Part shown: in pieces, positions 33,003-43,972 of the stretch | Layout: each line of letters opens with the position of its first letter | Position numbering within the stretch: the stretch's first letter is position 1 | NCBI GenBank assembly: GCA_049642465.1 | Contig: JBAROV010000219.1 | Location: 1-64,000, forward strand | Length of the DNA stretch: 64,000 bases | From: CAWDPQ01 sp049642465 | GTDB lineage: Bacteria; Acidobacteriota; Vicinamibacteria; Vicinamibacterales; 2-12-FULL-66-21 | Direction of reading: 5' to 3' | Translations under genes and position numbers: made by a program | The notes under the pieces: generated by a model | What the model saw: only the letters and a program-made list of their open reading frames with translations | What the model was told of the DNA's origin: nothing | Databases searched by the model: none

Positions 33003-33683
33003 TTAGTGAATCTGCCGGAAAATCCGCTCCCAACGCGTGCCGGTGAAGAAGTGGGTGATGACTGAAAGCACCCGTGCCGGGGCGCTCGCGTCCGTGTATT
33101 GGTCGGGGCCGTTATCGAAGGACCAGTAGATCATCAGCGCTCGTCCTTTGACGTAACTGCGCGGCAGGAATCCCCAATACCGGCTGTCCTGCGAGTTGTC
33201 GCGGTTGTCTCCCATCACGAAGTACTGGTTCTCTGGCACCCGCACCGGGCCGTAGCGCTCGCGCACGTCAAACGAGGTGATTTCCTGGGAGTGCGACGCC
33301 GGTTCGAGGAAATGGACGTATGGTTCGTCGAGGGGCTGCCCGTTGATATAGACCTTCTTGTTCCGCAATTCGATCGTCTCCCCGGGCAGCCCGATCACGC
33401 GTTTGATGAAATCGCGTTCCGGTTCGTCGGGGTACTTGAAGACGACAATGTCCTGACGACGGATGTCGCGCATGGGAAGGATCGCACGCTCGGCATGGGC
33501 CGGTCCGAACACGAACTTGTTGACGAGCAGGTGATCGCCAATGAGCAGATTGTTCTCCATCGAGCCGGTCGGAATCTTGAACGCTTGGACGGCCCATGTC
33601 CGAACGAACAGCGCGAGGATCACGGCAATGACGATCGATTCGAAGTACTCGCGCGCGGTCGATTTCTTGAACGTTTCAGCCAT
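33003..33683 (-). CDS. lepB: Signal peptidase I
   Basis: 226 residues. One membrane anchor near the N-terminus (IVIAVILALFVRTWAVQAF), the catalytic Ser in IPTGSMENNLLIGDHLLVN, the Lys base in RDFIKRVIGLPGETIE and the conserved box FVMGDNRDNSQDSRYWG. It removes signal peptides on the outer face of the inner membrane. It starts just after the lepA stop, and the classic lepA-lepB pair is conserved here. Confidence 0.97.
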   Translation of the reverse strand: MAETFKKSTAREYFESIVIAVILALFVRTWAVQAFKIPTGSMENNLLIGDHLLVNKFVFGPAHAERAILPMRDIRRQDIVVFKYPDEPERDFIKRVIGLPGETIELRNKKVYINGQPLDEPYVHFLEPASHSQEITSFDVRERYGPVRVPENQYFVMGDNRDNSQDSRYWGFLPRSYVKGRALMIYWSFDNGPDQYTDASAPARVLSVITHFFTGTRWERIFRQIH

Positions 33684-33684
33684 G

Positions 33685-35487
<1,803 letters not shown>

Positions 35488-35493
35488 GGCAGT

Positions 35494-36684
35494 TCACCGT
35501 TGCTCGATTGGGAGCACGGGCTGCGGATGTGGCGGACCGATGTATTCGGTGCGGGGCCGGATCAGCCGATTGTTCGCGTACTGTTCGAGGCAATGCGCCG
35601 TCCAGCCGGACACTCGACTGACGGCAAAAATCGGCGTGAACAGGTCGATCGGAATACCAAGGGTGTAATACGTCGAGGCCGAATAGAAATCCACGTTGGG
35701 ATTGAGCTTCTTCTCGGCCTTGACCACCGATTCGATCCGTTGGGACATCTCGAACCAGCGCGTGTTCCCTACCTTTTCGCCGAGTTCTTTCGACATCCGC
35801 CGCAGGTGTGTGGCACGCGGATCCTCGGTCGTGTACACGCGGTGGCCGAACCCCGGAACCTTGATCTTGCGGGCCAGCTTGCTTCGGATCGCCTCATCGA
35901 TCCGCTCCCCAGGGGCGTCGGGGCCAATCTCGATCAGCATGCGCATGACGTCGGCATTGGCGCCGCCGTGCAGCGGTCCCTTGAGCGTGCCGATTGCCCC
36001 GACGATAGCTGAATGCAGATCGGTCAACGTCGCGGCGGCGACGCGCGCGGCAAACGTGGACGCATTCAGCTCATGATCGGCGTGGAGGACCAGCGCGATG
36101 TCGAAGGCGCGCGTCGCCAGCGCGCTCGGCCGGGTGCCCGTCAACATGTAGAGGAAGTTGGCGGCATGTCCGAGCGCCGGATCGGGCTGCACGGGTCCGC
36201 CGCCGGCCTGCATGCGTCCTTGCGTGGCCACAAGACTCGCCATCTGGGCCGTCAGTCTGATCGCCTTGCGCTGGTTGGCGGCCGACGAGTTGTCGTTGAC
36301 GTCGGGATCGGTATGCCCTAACACCGACACCATCGTCCTGAGCACGTCCATTCCGTCGCCCCTCGACGCTGCTCGGGGCGACCCTGAGCCTGTCGAAGGG
36401 TCCGTGAGCGGAAGCTGTCGCATGAGACGGAGGACCGATTCCGGAAGCGCGCGTGAGGCCGCCAGCTGGGACTGCAGATCTCCCAGTTCGGCCCGGTTGG
36501 GCAACCGCCCGTGCCACAGCAGGTAACAGACCTCCTCGAACGACACGGCGCGCGCGAGATCGTGGATGTCGTACCCGTAATACGCCAGCACCCCCCGGTC
36601 GCCGTCGAGATAGCAGATGGACGACGAGGCAGCGACGACGTCCTCGAGACCGCCTTTCGGCTTCGCGTCTTTAGCGACTGTCAT
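35494..36684 (-). CDS. gltA: Citrate synthase (with an in-frame REP-encoded insertion)
   Basis: 396 residues. Catalytic motifs: His in GTLKGPLHGGANADVM, His in VPGFGHRVYTTEDPR and Asp in NVDFYSASTYYTLGIP. It condenses oxaloacetate and acetyl-CoA; a 2-methylcitrate synthase role cannot be excluded. Residues ~95-109 (DPSTGSGSPRAASRGD) are encoded by a REP-like palindrome and interrupt the usual short link between LP and MDVLRT. ATG 36684 is chosen because MTVAKDAKPKGGLEDVVAAS is the family-like N-terminus and TATGAT ends 6 nt before it. Confidence 0.95.
   Translation of the reverse strand: MTVAKDAKPKGGLEDVVAASSSICYLDGDRGVLAYYGYDIHDLARAVSFEEVCYLLWHGRLPNRAELGDLQSQLAASRALPESVLRLMRQLPLTDPSTGSGSPRAASRGDGMDVLRTMVSVLGHTDPDVNDNSSAANQRKAIRLTAQMASLVATQGRMQAGGGPVQPDPALGHAANFLYMLTGTRPSALATRAFDIALVLHADHELNASTFAARVAAATLTDLHSAIVGAIGTLKGPLHGGANADVMRMLIEIGPDAPGERIDEAIRSKLARKIKVPGFGHRVYTTEDPRATHLRRMSKELGEKVGNTRWFEMSQRIESVVKAEKKLNPNVDFYSASTYYTLGIPIDLFTPIFAVSRVSGWTAHCLEQYANNRLIRPRTEYIGPPHPQPVLPIEQR
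36359..36402. repeat. REP-like palindrome inside the citrate synthase gene, copy 2
   Basis: Imperfect palindrome CCCTCGACG...GCTCGGGGCGACCCTGAGCC...GTCGAAGGG. It shares the CTTCGAC/GGCTCAGGG arms with copy 1 at 5811-5851. It is in frame and adds about 14-15 residues to the enzyme. Confidence 0.75.
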
Positions 36685-36690
36685 AGCTCG

Positions 36691-36696
36691 ATCATA
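36691..36696 (-). promoter_or_regulatory. Putative -10 element (TATGAT) of a leaderless citrate synthase transcript
   Basis: On the minus strand TATGAT is followed by CGAGCT and the ATG at 36684. The hexamer overlaps the stop codon of the upstream membrane-protein gene (TGA at 36692-36694). Confidence 0.5.
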
Positions 36697-37132
36697 TCGC
36701 GACACCCGCACGAACACTCTTCTGGACTGGCTTGTAGATGGCGCCGACGATGATTCCGTAGAGTGCAAACTCGAGGATGTACTCGACCATCCACGCGACG
36801 GTGAGCTGGAGGGAGACCGGCCAGACCATGTGGTCCCAGATGATCCGGAAGCAGCAAATCAGAATCCCGACGAGGACGCCAAATCGCAGCCCTTCCTGGG
36901 CACCCCTGCCGCCCTCGTAGCCTTTCGCGTAGGCGTACGCAAACGCGAAGAAGCCCACCAGCGCGAATACGAATCCAATGGGCAGGATCGCATTCTGATC
37001 TGTCTCAGGCCGCATCGAGCTGAGATGCCGCAGATACATATCCCGCAACAGCACGGTGTGCACGACGAAACTCACCCCCAGGTAGACAATCCACGACACG
37101 ACCGCTGCAAGCGCGATACGCGCGAAATTCAT
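36692..37132 (-). CDS. Hypothetical four-helix membrane protein
   Basis: 146 residues. Four membrane segments can be seen: residues ~5-25, ~50-70, ~85-103 and ~112-136. A central YAKGYEGGRGAQEGLRFG loop is the most distinctive motif and is also seen in DUF1761-like small membrane proteins. I do not assign a function. ATG 37132 has TAAGGAG at 5 nt and a TATATT hexamer about 28 nt upstream, so this gene has a conventional leader, unlike citrate synthase just downstream. Confidence 0.72.
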   Translation of the reverse strand: MNFARIALAAVVSWIVYLGVSFVVHTVLLRDMYLRHLSSMRPETDQNAILPIGFVFALVGFFAFAYAYAKGYEGGRGAQEGLRFGVLVGILICCFRIIWDHMVWPVSLQLTVAWMVEYILEFALYGIIVGAIYKPVQKSVRAGVAI

Positions 37133-37178
37133 AGGAACTCCTTAGGGAGAGACGGGGCGGAATATAGCAGAACTGCGT

Positions 37179-37199
37179 TGGGAGTTGGCAGTTGAGAGT
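37179..37199 (-). repeat. Short heptamer array TGGGAGT, TGGCAGT, TGAGAGT
   Basis: Three heptamers of the folC-type family in the spacer between the glycosyltransferase stop and the membrane-protein promoter. They match the arrays at 2188-2228 and, reversed, at 2115-2142 and 11675-11695. Confidence 0.75.
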
Positions 37200-37204
37200 T
37201 GTTT

Positions 37205-38701
37205 CTACTTCGCGATCTCCGGCGTCTTCAGCATGACGTTTTCGCCGGTGAATTGCTGGAAGATCGACAGGAGACCCGTGTAGAGGAATCCAATCTGGAA
37301 GAGCATCAGGAACGGCAGCGTGCCGTAAATCTGATTGGCGAGCGCGTAGAAGACCGTCCCCGTGAAATACAGACCGAGTGCCAGCTCGACGATCGGCTGC
37401 ACCCCGACGGTCTGGTGGTACTTCTTACCCACCCATTCATCGCTGTCCCGTTCGATCCCGTACTTCGGTGTTCGGGCGAATTCGCTTTCGCTGCCAAATA
37501 TCGCCTCGAGGACCGCGAGCGTGTTGTTCACGCACAGACCGATGCCGATCGACATCAGGAACGGCAGGTACTTCAACCGCTGCCGCCAGTCTGAATACAG
37601 CTCGCGCTGCGAGACGATGTAGAAATTGCAGACGGACAAGGTAGCTGCCGCAAAGAGGGGCACGTCGATGAGCAGCATCTCCGTCCAGCCCATGTTGTAC
37701 CGGACGTACATGGCCGGGAACATGAGCACCGAGAGCACCGACATCAACAGGTAGTTGAAGTTCGCCGACAGATGGAAGAAGGCTTCGGCCTTCACGCCCA
37801 GTGGCTGGTTCGACCGCAGGATCCGAGGCAACAACTTCAGACACGTCTGGATCGAGCCTTTGGCCCATCGATGCTGCTGCGACTTGAAGGAGTTCATCTC
37901 CACGGGCACTTCCGCCGGAGATACGAGGTCGGGGAGAAAAACGAATCGCCACCCGGCAAGTTGTGCCCGGTAACTGAGGTCGAGATCCTCCGTCAGCGTG
38001 TCGTGCTGCCACCCTCCGGCGGCCTCGATCGCGTCTCGGCGCCACACCCCTGCCGTCCCGTTGAAATTGAAAAAGCATCCGGCACGGTTGCGCCCGCCGT
38101 GTTCGAGGACGAAATGCGCGTCGAGCAGAATCGACTGGATTTTCGTCAGGAGCGAATAGTCCTGATTGATGTGCCCCCACCGGGCCTGCACCATCCCGAC
38201 TTTGGGATCGGCCTCGAAGTGCCCGAGCGTCCGCAGCAGAAAGTCTTTTGGCGGCACGAAGTCCGCGTCGAAAATCGCGATGAACTGTCCCGTGGCCTCC
38301 TTCAGCCCCGCCTCGAGCGCTCCCGCCTTGTATCCCCGTCGATCCACGCGATGCAAATACTGAATGTTGAATCCGCGCGACGCCAGGCGCCTGACGGCCA
38401 ACTCAGAGATGCCAGTTGTTTCATCCGTCGAGTCGTCCAATACCTGGATCTGCAACAGATCGCGGGGGTAATCGATCTCGGCGACCGCACTGATGAGCCG
38501 GTCGGCCACGTACATCTCGTTGAAGATGGGCAGCTGGATCGTGACGGCCGGTAGCGTGGCAGGTGGCGGAACCGGCTTCGGGACCCGGTCCCTGTTTTTC
38601 ATGTAAAGATAAACGACGTAGTACCTGTGCCACCCGTAGATCGCCAGAATACTGAGCACGAAGAAGTAAACAACGAGGACGAGAGTCTCAGACAGCGTCA
38701 T
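37205..38701 (-). CDS. Family 2 processive glycosyltransferase (cellulose/mannan synthase-like)
   Basis: 498 residues. An N-terminal membrane segment is followed by a GT-A domain with IQVLDDSTDETTG, AIFDADFVPP, ETLTEDL-like TEDLDLSYRAQ and the QQHRWAKGSIQT (QxxRW) motif. At least four C-terminal membrane segments follow. These features mark synthases that polymerise and export a beta-linked glycan from a nucleotide sugar. The sugar is unknown; cellulose, mannan or glucomannan are candidates. There are no bcsB/bcsC-like partners and no PilZ domain. ATG 38701 begins with the first membrane helix. Confidence 0.88.
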   Translation of the reverse strand: MTLSETLVLVVYFFVLSILAIYGWHRYYVVYLYMKNRDRVPKPVPPPATLPAVTIQLPIFNEMYVADRLISAVAEIDYPRDLLQIQVLDDSTDETTGISELAVRRLASRGFNIQYLHRVDRRGYKAGALEAGLKEATGQFIAIFDADFVPPKDFLLRTLGHFEADPKVGMVQARWGHINQDYSLLTKIQSILLDAHFVLEHGGRNRAGCFFNFNGTAGVWRRDAIEAAGGWQHDTLTEDLDLSYRAQLAGWRFVFLPDLVSPAEVPVEMNSFKSQQHRWAKGSIQTCLKLLPRILRSNQPLGVKAEAFFHLSANFNYLLMSVLSVLMFPAMYVRYNMGWTEMLLIDVPLFAAATLSVCNFYIVSQRELYSDWRQRLKYLPFLMSIGIGLCVNNTLAVLEAIFGSESEFARTPKYGIERDSDEWVGKKYHQTVGVQPIVELALGLYFTGTVFYALANQIYGTLPFLMLFQIGFLYTGLLSIFQQFTGENVMLKTPEIAK

Positions 38702-38787
38702 AGAGAGATGAATCCGTCACGCGGCACAATCGCCGATTTTATAGCTCGGCTGAACGGGAAGTCAACGAACGCCAACCATTTCGGGCG

Positions 38788-39552
38788 ATGAACCGTTACG
38801 AGCTTCGCGCCCTCCTCGAAGAAGTCAGCGCCGGCGCGCTTACGCCTGAGGCCGCACATGCCCGCCTCCTTCAATTTGTACGCCAGGCCCCGTTCGAGGA
38901 CCTCGGGTTCGCCCGAGTCGATCATCATCGTCGCGTACGCCAGGGATTTCCCGAGGTGGTGTTCGGCCTCGGCAAACAACCCGAACAAATTGCTGAGATC
39001 GCGGCCCGTATCGTTGCCGCCGGCCATAGCCTCCTGGTGACGCGGACCAATGAAGACGCGTATCGAAGCGTGACGGCGAAAGTGCCCGACGCGATGTACC
39101 ACCCCACTGCGAGGACGATCACGCGGCCGACGGGGGATACAGCTCGCGGACGTGGCACGATTGTGGTGGCGGCGGCCGGGACGGCGGATCTGCCCGTTGC
39201 GGAAGAGGCCGCAGTCTCGGCAGAAGTGATGGGCAACTGCGTCGATCGACTGTACGACGTCGGCGTCTCCGGCCTTCACCGGCTACTCGCCGAGCAACAT
39301 CGTCTCGTCTCGGCACACGTCGTCATCGTTGTCGCGGGAATGGAGGGCGCGTTACCCAGCGTGGTCGGCGGTCTGGTCGATGTGCCGGTCATCGCGGTAC
39401 CGACCAGTATTGGTTACGGCGCCAGCTTCGGTGGGCTGGCGGCACTCCTGGCGATGTTGAACAGTTGCGCGAGCGGCGTCTCGGTCGTGAATATCGATAA
39501 CGGATTTGGTGCAGCCGCTGTCGCGAGCGCCATCAATCATCTCCAGCCTTGA
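38788..39552 (+). CDS. larB: Nickel-pincer cofactor biosynthesis protein LarB
   Basis: 254 residues. The N-terminal part has GFPEVVFGLGKQPEQI; the C-terminal PurE-like domain has VVAAAGTADLPVAEEAA, HVVIVVAGMEGALPSVVGG, VIAVPTSIGYGASFGGLAAL and VVNIDNGFGAA. LarB carboxylates and hydrolyses NaAD to start the nickel-pincer cofactor of lactate racemase and related epimerases. larC and larE are not adjacent and may lie elsewhere. ATG 38788 has no clear ribosome-binding site. Confidence 0.9.
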   Translation: MNRYELRALLEEVSAGALTPEAAHARLLQFVRQAPFEDLGFARVDHHRRVRQGFPEVVFGLGKQPEQIAEIAARIVAAGHSLLVTRTNEDAYRSVTAKVPDAMYHPTARTITRPTGDTARGRGTIVVAAAGTADLPVAEEAAVSAEVMGNCVDRLYDVGVSGLHRLLAEQHRLVSAHVVIVVAGMEGALPSVVGGLVDVPVIAVPTSIGYGASFGGLAALLAMLNSCASGVSVVNIDNGFGAAAVASAINHLQP

Positions 39553-39658
39553 CACCAGTCCTGTTGCTCTCCATATTTCAAATTGTGGCTTCGGCTCAGC
39601 CTGAACTATAGTTGGCGATTGGCGTAACCCCGGGATAGCACACCTTTTCACAAGCTTC

Positions 39659-42127
39659 ATGAATGCAGGCGCCCTTCGGGCCCTCGAATTCGACCGTATT
39701 GTCGAGGCCGTCGGCCGGTTTGCGCTGACGCCGGCCGGGCGGGCAGCCCTTGCGGCCCTGGAACCGGAGACGGACCCGGTGGCGGTCCGGTCTGCGCTGT
39801 CGGCAACGGCAGAAACCGTGTCGTTTCTTTCGGAAGCGCAGATAGGGCTCCAGGCACCTGCCGATCTGGAACACACATTCAAAGCGCTCGCGGTCGAAGG
39901 CCGGGCATTGGAACCGCTGCAGCTCCATGGCCTCGCCACGTTCCTTGGATCTATCGAGACGACGGCGGCGGCAATCCGACGTGCAAAACAAGCGAACGTT
40001 CTCCGCGTACTCGCGGACGCGACGGCGTCCTTCGAGCGTGAAATCGCAGACATCCGCCGCAAAATCGATCCCGCCGGAGAGGTGGTGGACGATGCGAGTC
40101 CGGAGCTGAGAGCCATTCGCGATCGCCTGCGGAAGCAGCGAACGAGACTGCGCGGCACCCTCGAGTCCTACCTCAGAGGGAAGGACACGGCGAAGTACCT
40201 GCAGCAGCAGGTGGTAACCGACCGCAACGGCCGCTACGTCCTCGTCGTCCGCGCCGAACACCGTTCGGCGATCCCGGGAATCGTGCACGGCAGTTCTGGA
40301 AGCGGCGCCAGTTTGTTCCTCGAACCGCTCAGCACGGTCGAAATCAACAACGACATCGTCGCCCTCGAGCATCAGGAACAGGAGGAGATTCGAAAGATAC
40401 TCCTGGCACTCTCTGACGCATTCCGAGTTCGCACGGCCGATCTCGAGCGAACGCTTGAAGCGGCGACCAGAATGGACGTCCTGCAGGCAAAGGCGCGATT
40501 CTCGATGCTCGTCAACGGCGTCGAGCCCGCCCTGGCGTCTGACGGCCGGATCGAACTTCGCGGCGCGCGTCATCCACTTTTGATTCCGGCGCTTCGACGT
40601 CATCTCGGCGACGAAGCCGGACCCGGTGGTGCGCATCAGGAGCGCGAACCGGTTCCGGTCGATGTTCTGCTGATTCCACCAGTCACTGTGCTCGTCATTA
40701 CGGGGCCAAACACCGGCGGCAAAACGGTGGCGCTCAAAACCGCTGGTTTGCTGACGCTCCTGGCGCAGGCCGGATTGCTGATTCCGACGGCCGGCGGTTC
40801 TCAGATTCCCGTTCTGCGATCGCTCTTCGCGGACATTGGCGACGAACAGTCCATCGCTCAGAGCCTCAGCACGTTTTCCGGCCACATCGCCAACATCGTC
40901 GCGATGGAGCGCTCGCTGGATCTTCCGGCGCTTGTACTGCTCGATGAAGCCGGGGCGGGCACGGACCCGGTTGAGGGCGGGGCGCTGGCGATGTCGATCA
41001 TCGAGCACTTCCGAACGCGTGGCGCGATGGTGATTGCGACGACCCACTACGATGCGCTCAAGACGTATGCGTCAACAACCGCGGGCGTGACGCCGGCCGG
41101 CTTCGGGTTCGATGCGCACACGTTTGCGCCGACATACCGGTTGAACTACGGATCGCCCGGCAGCAGCCTCGCGTTCGAGATGGCCCAGCGACTCGGCCTG
41201 CCCTCGTCGATCCTCGACCGCGCTCGCGCTCACCGCGGAGAGCGCGAGGCTCAGCTTGCGGAGCACCTCGCGCGTATCGAACGTGACATACAGTCGCTCG
41301 ATCACGAACGCCGGTTGGCGGCGCGGGAGCGGGAAACGATCGCTAACACAGGGGCGAAGCTCATGGCCCGCGAGCAGGACCTCAAAAACCGCGAAGAAAC
41401 ATTCCGCCAGCGGCTGGATCAGCGGATTGAGGAACGACTGCGCGAGGCACGGCGGGAGATTGACGCGGTCGTCGAGCGCCTTCGGGTCAGAACTGAAACG
41501 ATGGCAACGCAGGCCGAGCGGGCGGCGGCACGACTGGTGCCAACAGGTCAAAGCGGTGGCGCCCGCGCAGAAGCTCGCGCGGCCATCGATCAGATCGGTG
41601 AACGGCTGCGGCGGAGCGTTGACGGTGCAGTACCGGGGTCGGCCGCTCCAGTCAGCAGGGAACCCGAGGAAGCGTTACGAACCCCTGCGGTGGGCGACCG
41701 GGTGCTCGTCGGCGCACTGAAACTCGAGGGTGTCGTTCAGGCGCTCTCGGATCGCGACGCTGAAGTAGACGTCCGGGGTAAGCGGCTTCGCACGCGTCTC
41801 GAGGATCTGCGCGTCATTGGCGGCCCTCCGGCACCACCGCCGCGCGTCCGGGTCAATGTGGATCTGCAGCCGCGTACGGCGCCACTGACGGAATTGAACG
41901 TCATCGGCTGCAATGTGGATGAGGCCCTGTCGAGGGCAGAAAAGTTCCTCGACGATGCGATTGTTGGCGAGCAGCGAACGGTGCGGGTAATTCACGGCTA
42001 TGGAACCGGGCAGCTGCGACGGGCCATCGCGGACTTCCTGCAGACGCATCCGCTCGTGGCGAATTTTGCGACAGCTCCTGCCGATCAAGGCGGGGGTGGT
42101 GTTACGGTCGTCGAGCTGAAGGAGTAA
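39659..42127 (+). CDS. mutS2: MutS2 endonuclease/ATPase (ribosome-rescue and recombination factor)
   Basis: 822 residues. It begins LRALEFDRIVEAVGRF and has the MutS core and clamp. Walker A is VITGPNTGGKTVALKT, Walker B is LVLLDEAGAGTDPVEGG, followed by TTHYDALKTYAS and a coiled coil (~510-640). The C-terminal Smr domain is complete (LNVIGCNVDEALSRAEKFLD, VRVIHGYGTGQLRRAI). MutS2 lacks the mismatch-recognition domain and acts in anti-recombination or collided-ribosome splitting. dnaG follows 10 nt downstream. Confidence 0.96.
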   Translation: MNAGALRALEFDRIVEAVGRFALTPAGRAALAALEPETDPVAVRSALSATAETVSFLSEAQIGLQAPADLEHTFKALAVEGRALEPLQLHGLATFLGSIETTAAAIRRAKQANVLRVLADATASFEREIADIRRKIDPAGEVVDDASPELRAIRDRLRKQRTRLRGTLESYLRGKDTAKYLQQQVVTDRNGRYVLVVRAEHRSAIPGIVHGSSGSGASLFLEPLSTVEINNDIVALEHQEQEEIRKILLALSDAFRVRTADLERTLEAATRMDVLQAKARFSMLVNGVEPALASDGRIELRGARHPLLIPALRRHLGDEAGPGGAHQEREPVPVDVLLIPPVTVLVITGPNTGGKTVALKTAGLLTLLAQAGLLIPTAGGSQIPVLRSLFADIGDEQSIAQSLSTFSGHIANIVAMERSLDLPALVLLDEAGAGTDPVEGGALAMSIIEHFRTRGAMVIATTHYDALKTYASTTAGVTPAGFGFDAHTFAPTYRLNYGSPGSSLAFEMAQRLGLPSSILDRARAHRGEREAQLAEHLARIERDIQSLDHERRLAARERETIANTGAKLMAREQDLKNREETFRQRLDQRIEERLREARREIDAVVERLRVRTETMATQAERAAARLVPTGQSGGARAEARAAIDQIGERLRRSVDGAVPGSAAPVSREPEEALRTPAVGDRVLVGALKLEGVVQALSDRDAEVDVRGKRLRTRLEDLRVIGGPPAPPPRVRVNVDLQPRTAPLTELNVIGCNVDEALSRAEKFLDDAIVGEQRTVRVIHGYGTGQLRRAIADFLQTHPLVANFATAPADQGGGGVTVVELKE

Positions 42128-42137
42128 GCGAAATCCG

Positions 42138-43928
42138 ATGGCGCTCTTTCCGGCTTCTTTCATCGACGACCTGAAATCGCACGCGAACATCGTGCAGATC
42201 GTCCAGGAGCGCGTCCCGCTGCGGCGCAGCGGCGCGACGTGGAAGGGACTTTGTCCCTTTCATGGGGAAAAAACCCCATCCTTTCATGTCAATGACGACA
42301 AGGGATTTTTTCACTGCTTCGGCTGCGGCGTCGGCGGGGACGTCATCAAGTTCGTCGAGTTATTCGACAAAGTCAGTTTTCCCGAAGCGGTACGCTCTCT
42401 CGCGGGCCGGGTGGGACTGCCCGTACCAGAACCGACCGACGTCAAACAGGACGCCGACAGCCAGCGAGAGCGCGATTCGCTCCTGAAAGCTCACGAGATC
42501 GCGGCCGATTGGTTCCGCCAGCAACTTGCGGGACCGGCCGGCGCAGCCGCACGCCGACAGCTCGCCGATCGGGAGGTCTCTGAGGCCCTGAGTGAACGAC
42601 TCGGCATCGGGTACGCTCCCACTTCGCGTGACGGACTAAAGGCACGACTGCTGAAAGAGGGCTTCGATCTCGGAACGCTTCTCCGCAGCGGACTCGTACT
42701 GCAGCGCGACGAAGGTACGGTGATTGATAGGTTCCGAAACCGAATCATGATCCCGATTTATCGCGACAACGGAGCGATTGTGGCCTTCGGCGGCCGAGCG
42801 ATGGATGCCGGCCAACAGCCCAAGTATCTCAACTCCCCAGAAACCGCTATTTACGTCAAAGGGAGAACCTTGTACGGACTCCACTGGAGCAAGGGGGCCA
42901 TTTCGAAGGCGCGGTATGCCGTCCTCGTGGAAGGCTACTTTGACGTGGCACAGGCTCTAGGCGCTGGCATCGAGAATGTCGTCGCATCATCGGGAACAGC
43001 GTTGACGGCCGCGCAGGGGCGCTTACTGAAACGTTTTGCTTCGAAGGTCGTCCTCAGTTTCGATCCCGACGCCGCGGGACAAGGGGCCGCCGCTCGTACG
43101 TCCGAACTGCTGGTGAGCGAAGGCTTTCAGGTCAACGTCGCCATGCTGCCAGCGGGACAGGATCCCGATAACTTCATCAGACAGCACGGCGGGGGCGCGT
43201 ACCTGCAGCGGCTGCGCGAGTCGAAGCCGTACCTGGACTACCTCCTCGACCGGACGGCCGCCGAACTGGATTTGACTCGCGACGAAGGCCGACGCGAGTT
43301 CCTCAACCGGATGCTGGTTGTTGCCGCCCGGATACCGGAGGCTGCCGCGCGTGACCAGTTTGCTGACAGATTGGCCCACCGCGCGCGTATTACAGAAGAG
43401 GTGGTTCGTTCGGAAATCCGCAAGGCTGCGGTCAACCGACAGGGGGGCGGGGACCTCATGGCGCGGCAGGTCATCTCGCTTGGTCAGGTCAAACAGGCCG
43501 AAAGAGGCCTGATTTGGGCCCTGATGAAGGACCCCAAGGCTGGTGTCGGCGCCCTGGCGGAGCTGGAACCCGAAGATTTGGACGGGCTTGCAACCGAACC
43601 CATTATCGAGCAGGCCCGATCCCTGCAGGGATGGCCGCTGGACTCTTTACCGGAAGCCCTGATCGAGCGTCTAAATGAAGGAGAAGCCGGGCTGGTCCGC
43701 GAGATCGGCCGTCAACCCCACCCACCTGCCCAGCCAGATGACTGCGTACGCGAGTTACGGCGCCTCCGCTACGTGCGGGAGCGGACCGACCTCCAGCGCG
43801 AAATCGACCGGCTCCAGGAGGAGGGGGCATCACGCCACGCCGACCAGATCGTGGCGCTGCTCGATCGCAAGAAAGCGCTGGTCCAGCGCATTGACGCCCT
43901 CGCCGAAGCCAAGGCGGGCGCGCCGTAG
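42138..43928 (+). CDS. dnaG: DNA primase
   Basis: 596 residues. The N-terminal CHC2 zinc finger reads LCPFHGEKTPSFHVN...FHCFGCGVGGD. The DnaG core and TOPRIM domain follow (LYGLHWSK, AVLVEGYFDVAQA, SFDPDAAGQGAA). It synthesises RNA primers at the replication fork with DnaB. The C-terminal helicase-binding region is present but weakly conserved. mutS2-dnaG-rpoD form a plausible operon containing the macromolecular-synthesis core dnaG-rpoD; rpsU is absent. Confidence 0.98.
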   Translation: MALFPASFIDDLKSHANIVQIVQERVPLRRSGATWKGLCPFHGEKTPSFHVNDDKGFFHCFGCGVGGDVIKFVELFDKVSFPEAVRSLAGRVGLPVPEPTDVKQDADSQRERDSLLKAHEIAADWFRQQLAGPAGAAARRQLADREVSEALSERLGIGYAPTSRDGLKARLLKEGFDLGTLLRSGLVLQRDEGTVIDRFRNRIMIPIYRDNGAIVAFGGRAMDAGQQPKYLNSPETAIYVKGRTLYGLHWSKGAISKARYAVLVEGYFDVAQALGAGIENVVASSGTALTAAQGRLLKRFASKVVLSFDPDAAGQGAAARTSELLVSEGFQVNVAMLPAGQDPDNFIRQHGGGAYLQRLRESKPYLDYLLDRTAAELDLTRDEGRREFLNRMLVVAARIPEAAARDQFADRLAHRARITEEVVRSEIRKAAVNRQGGGDLMARQVISLGQVKQAERGLIWALMKDPKAGVGALAELEPEDLDGLATEPIIEQARSLQGWPLDSLPEALIERLNEGEAGLVREIGRQPHPPAQPDDCVRELRRLRYVRERTDLQREIDRLQEEGASRHADQIVALLDRKKALVQRIDALAEAKAGAP

Positions 43929-43972
43929 TTTTAACGAAGGCGGGCATCAGAGAACGCAGGGAGTAGGAGGAA

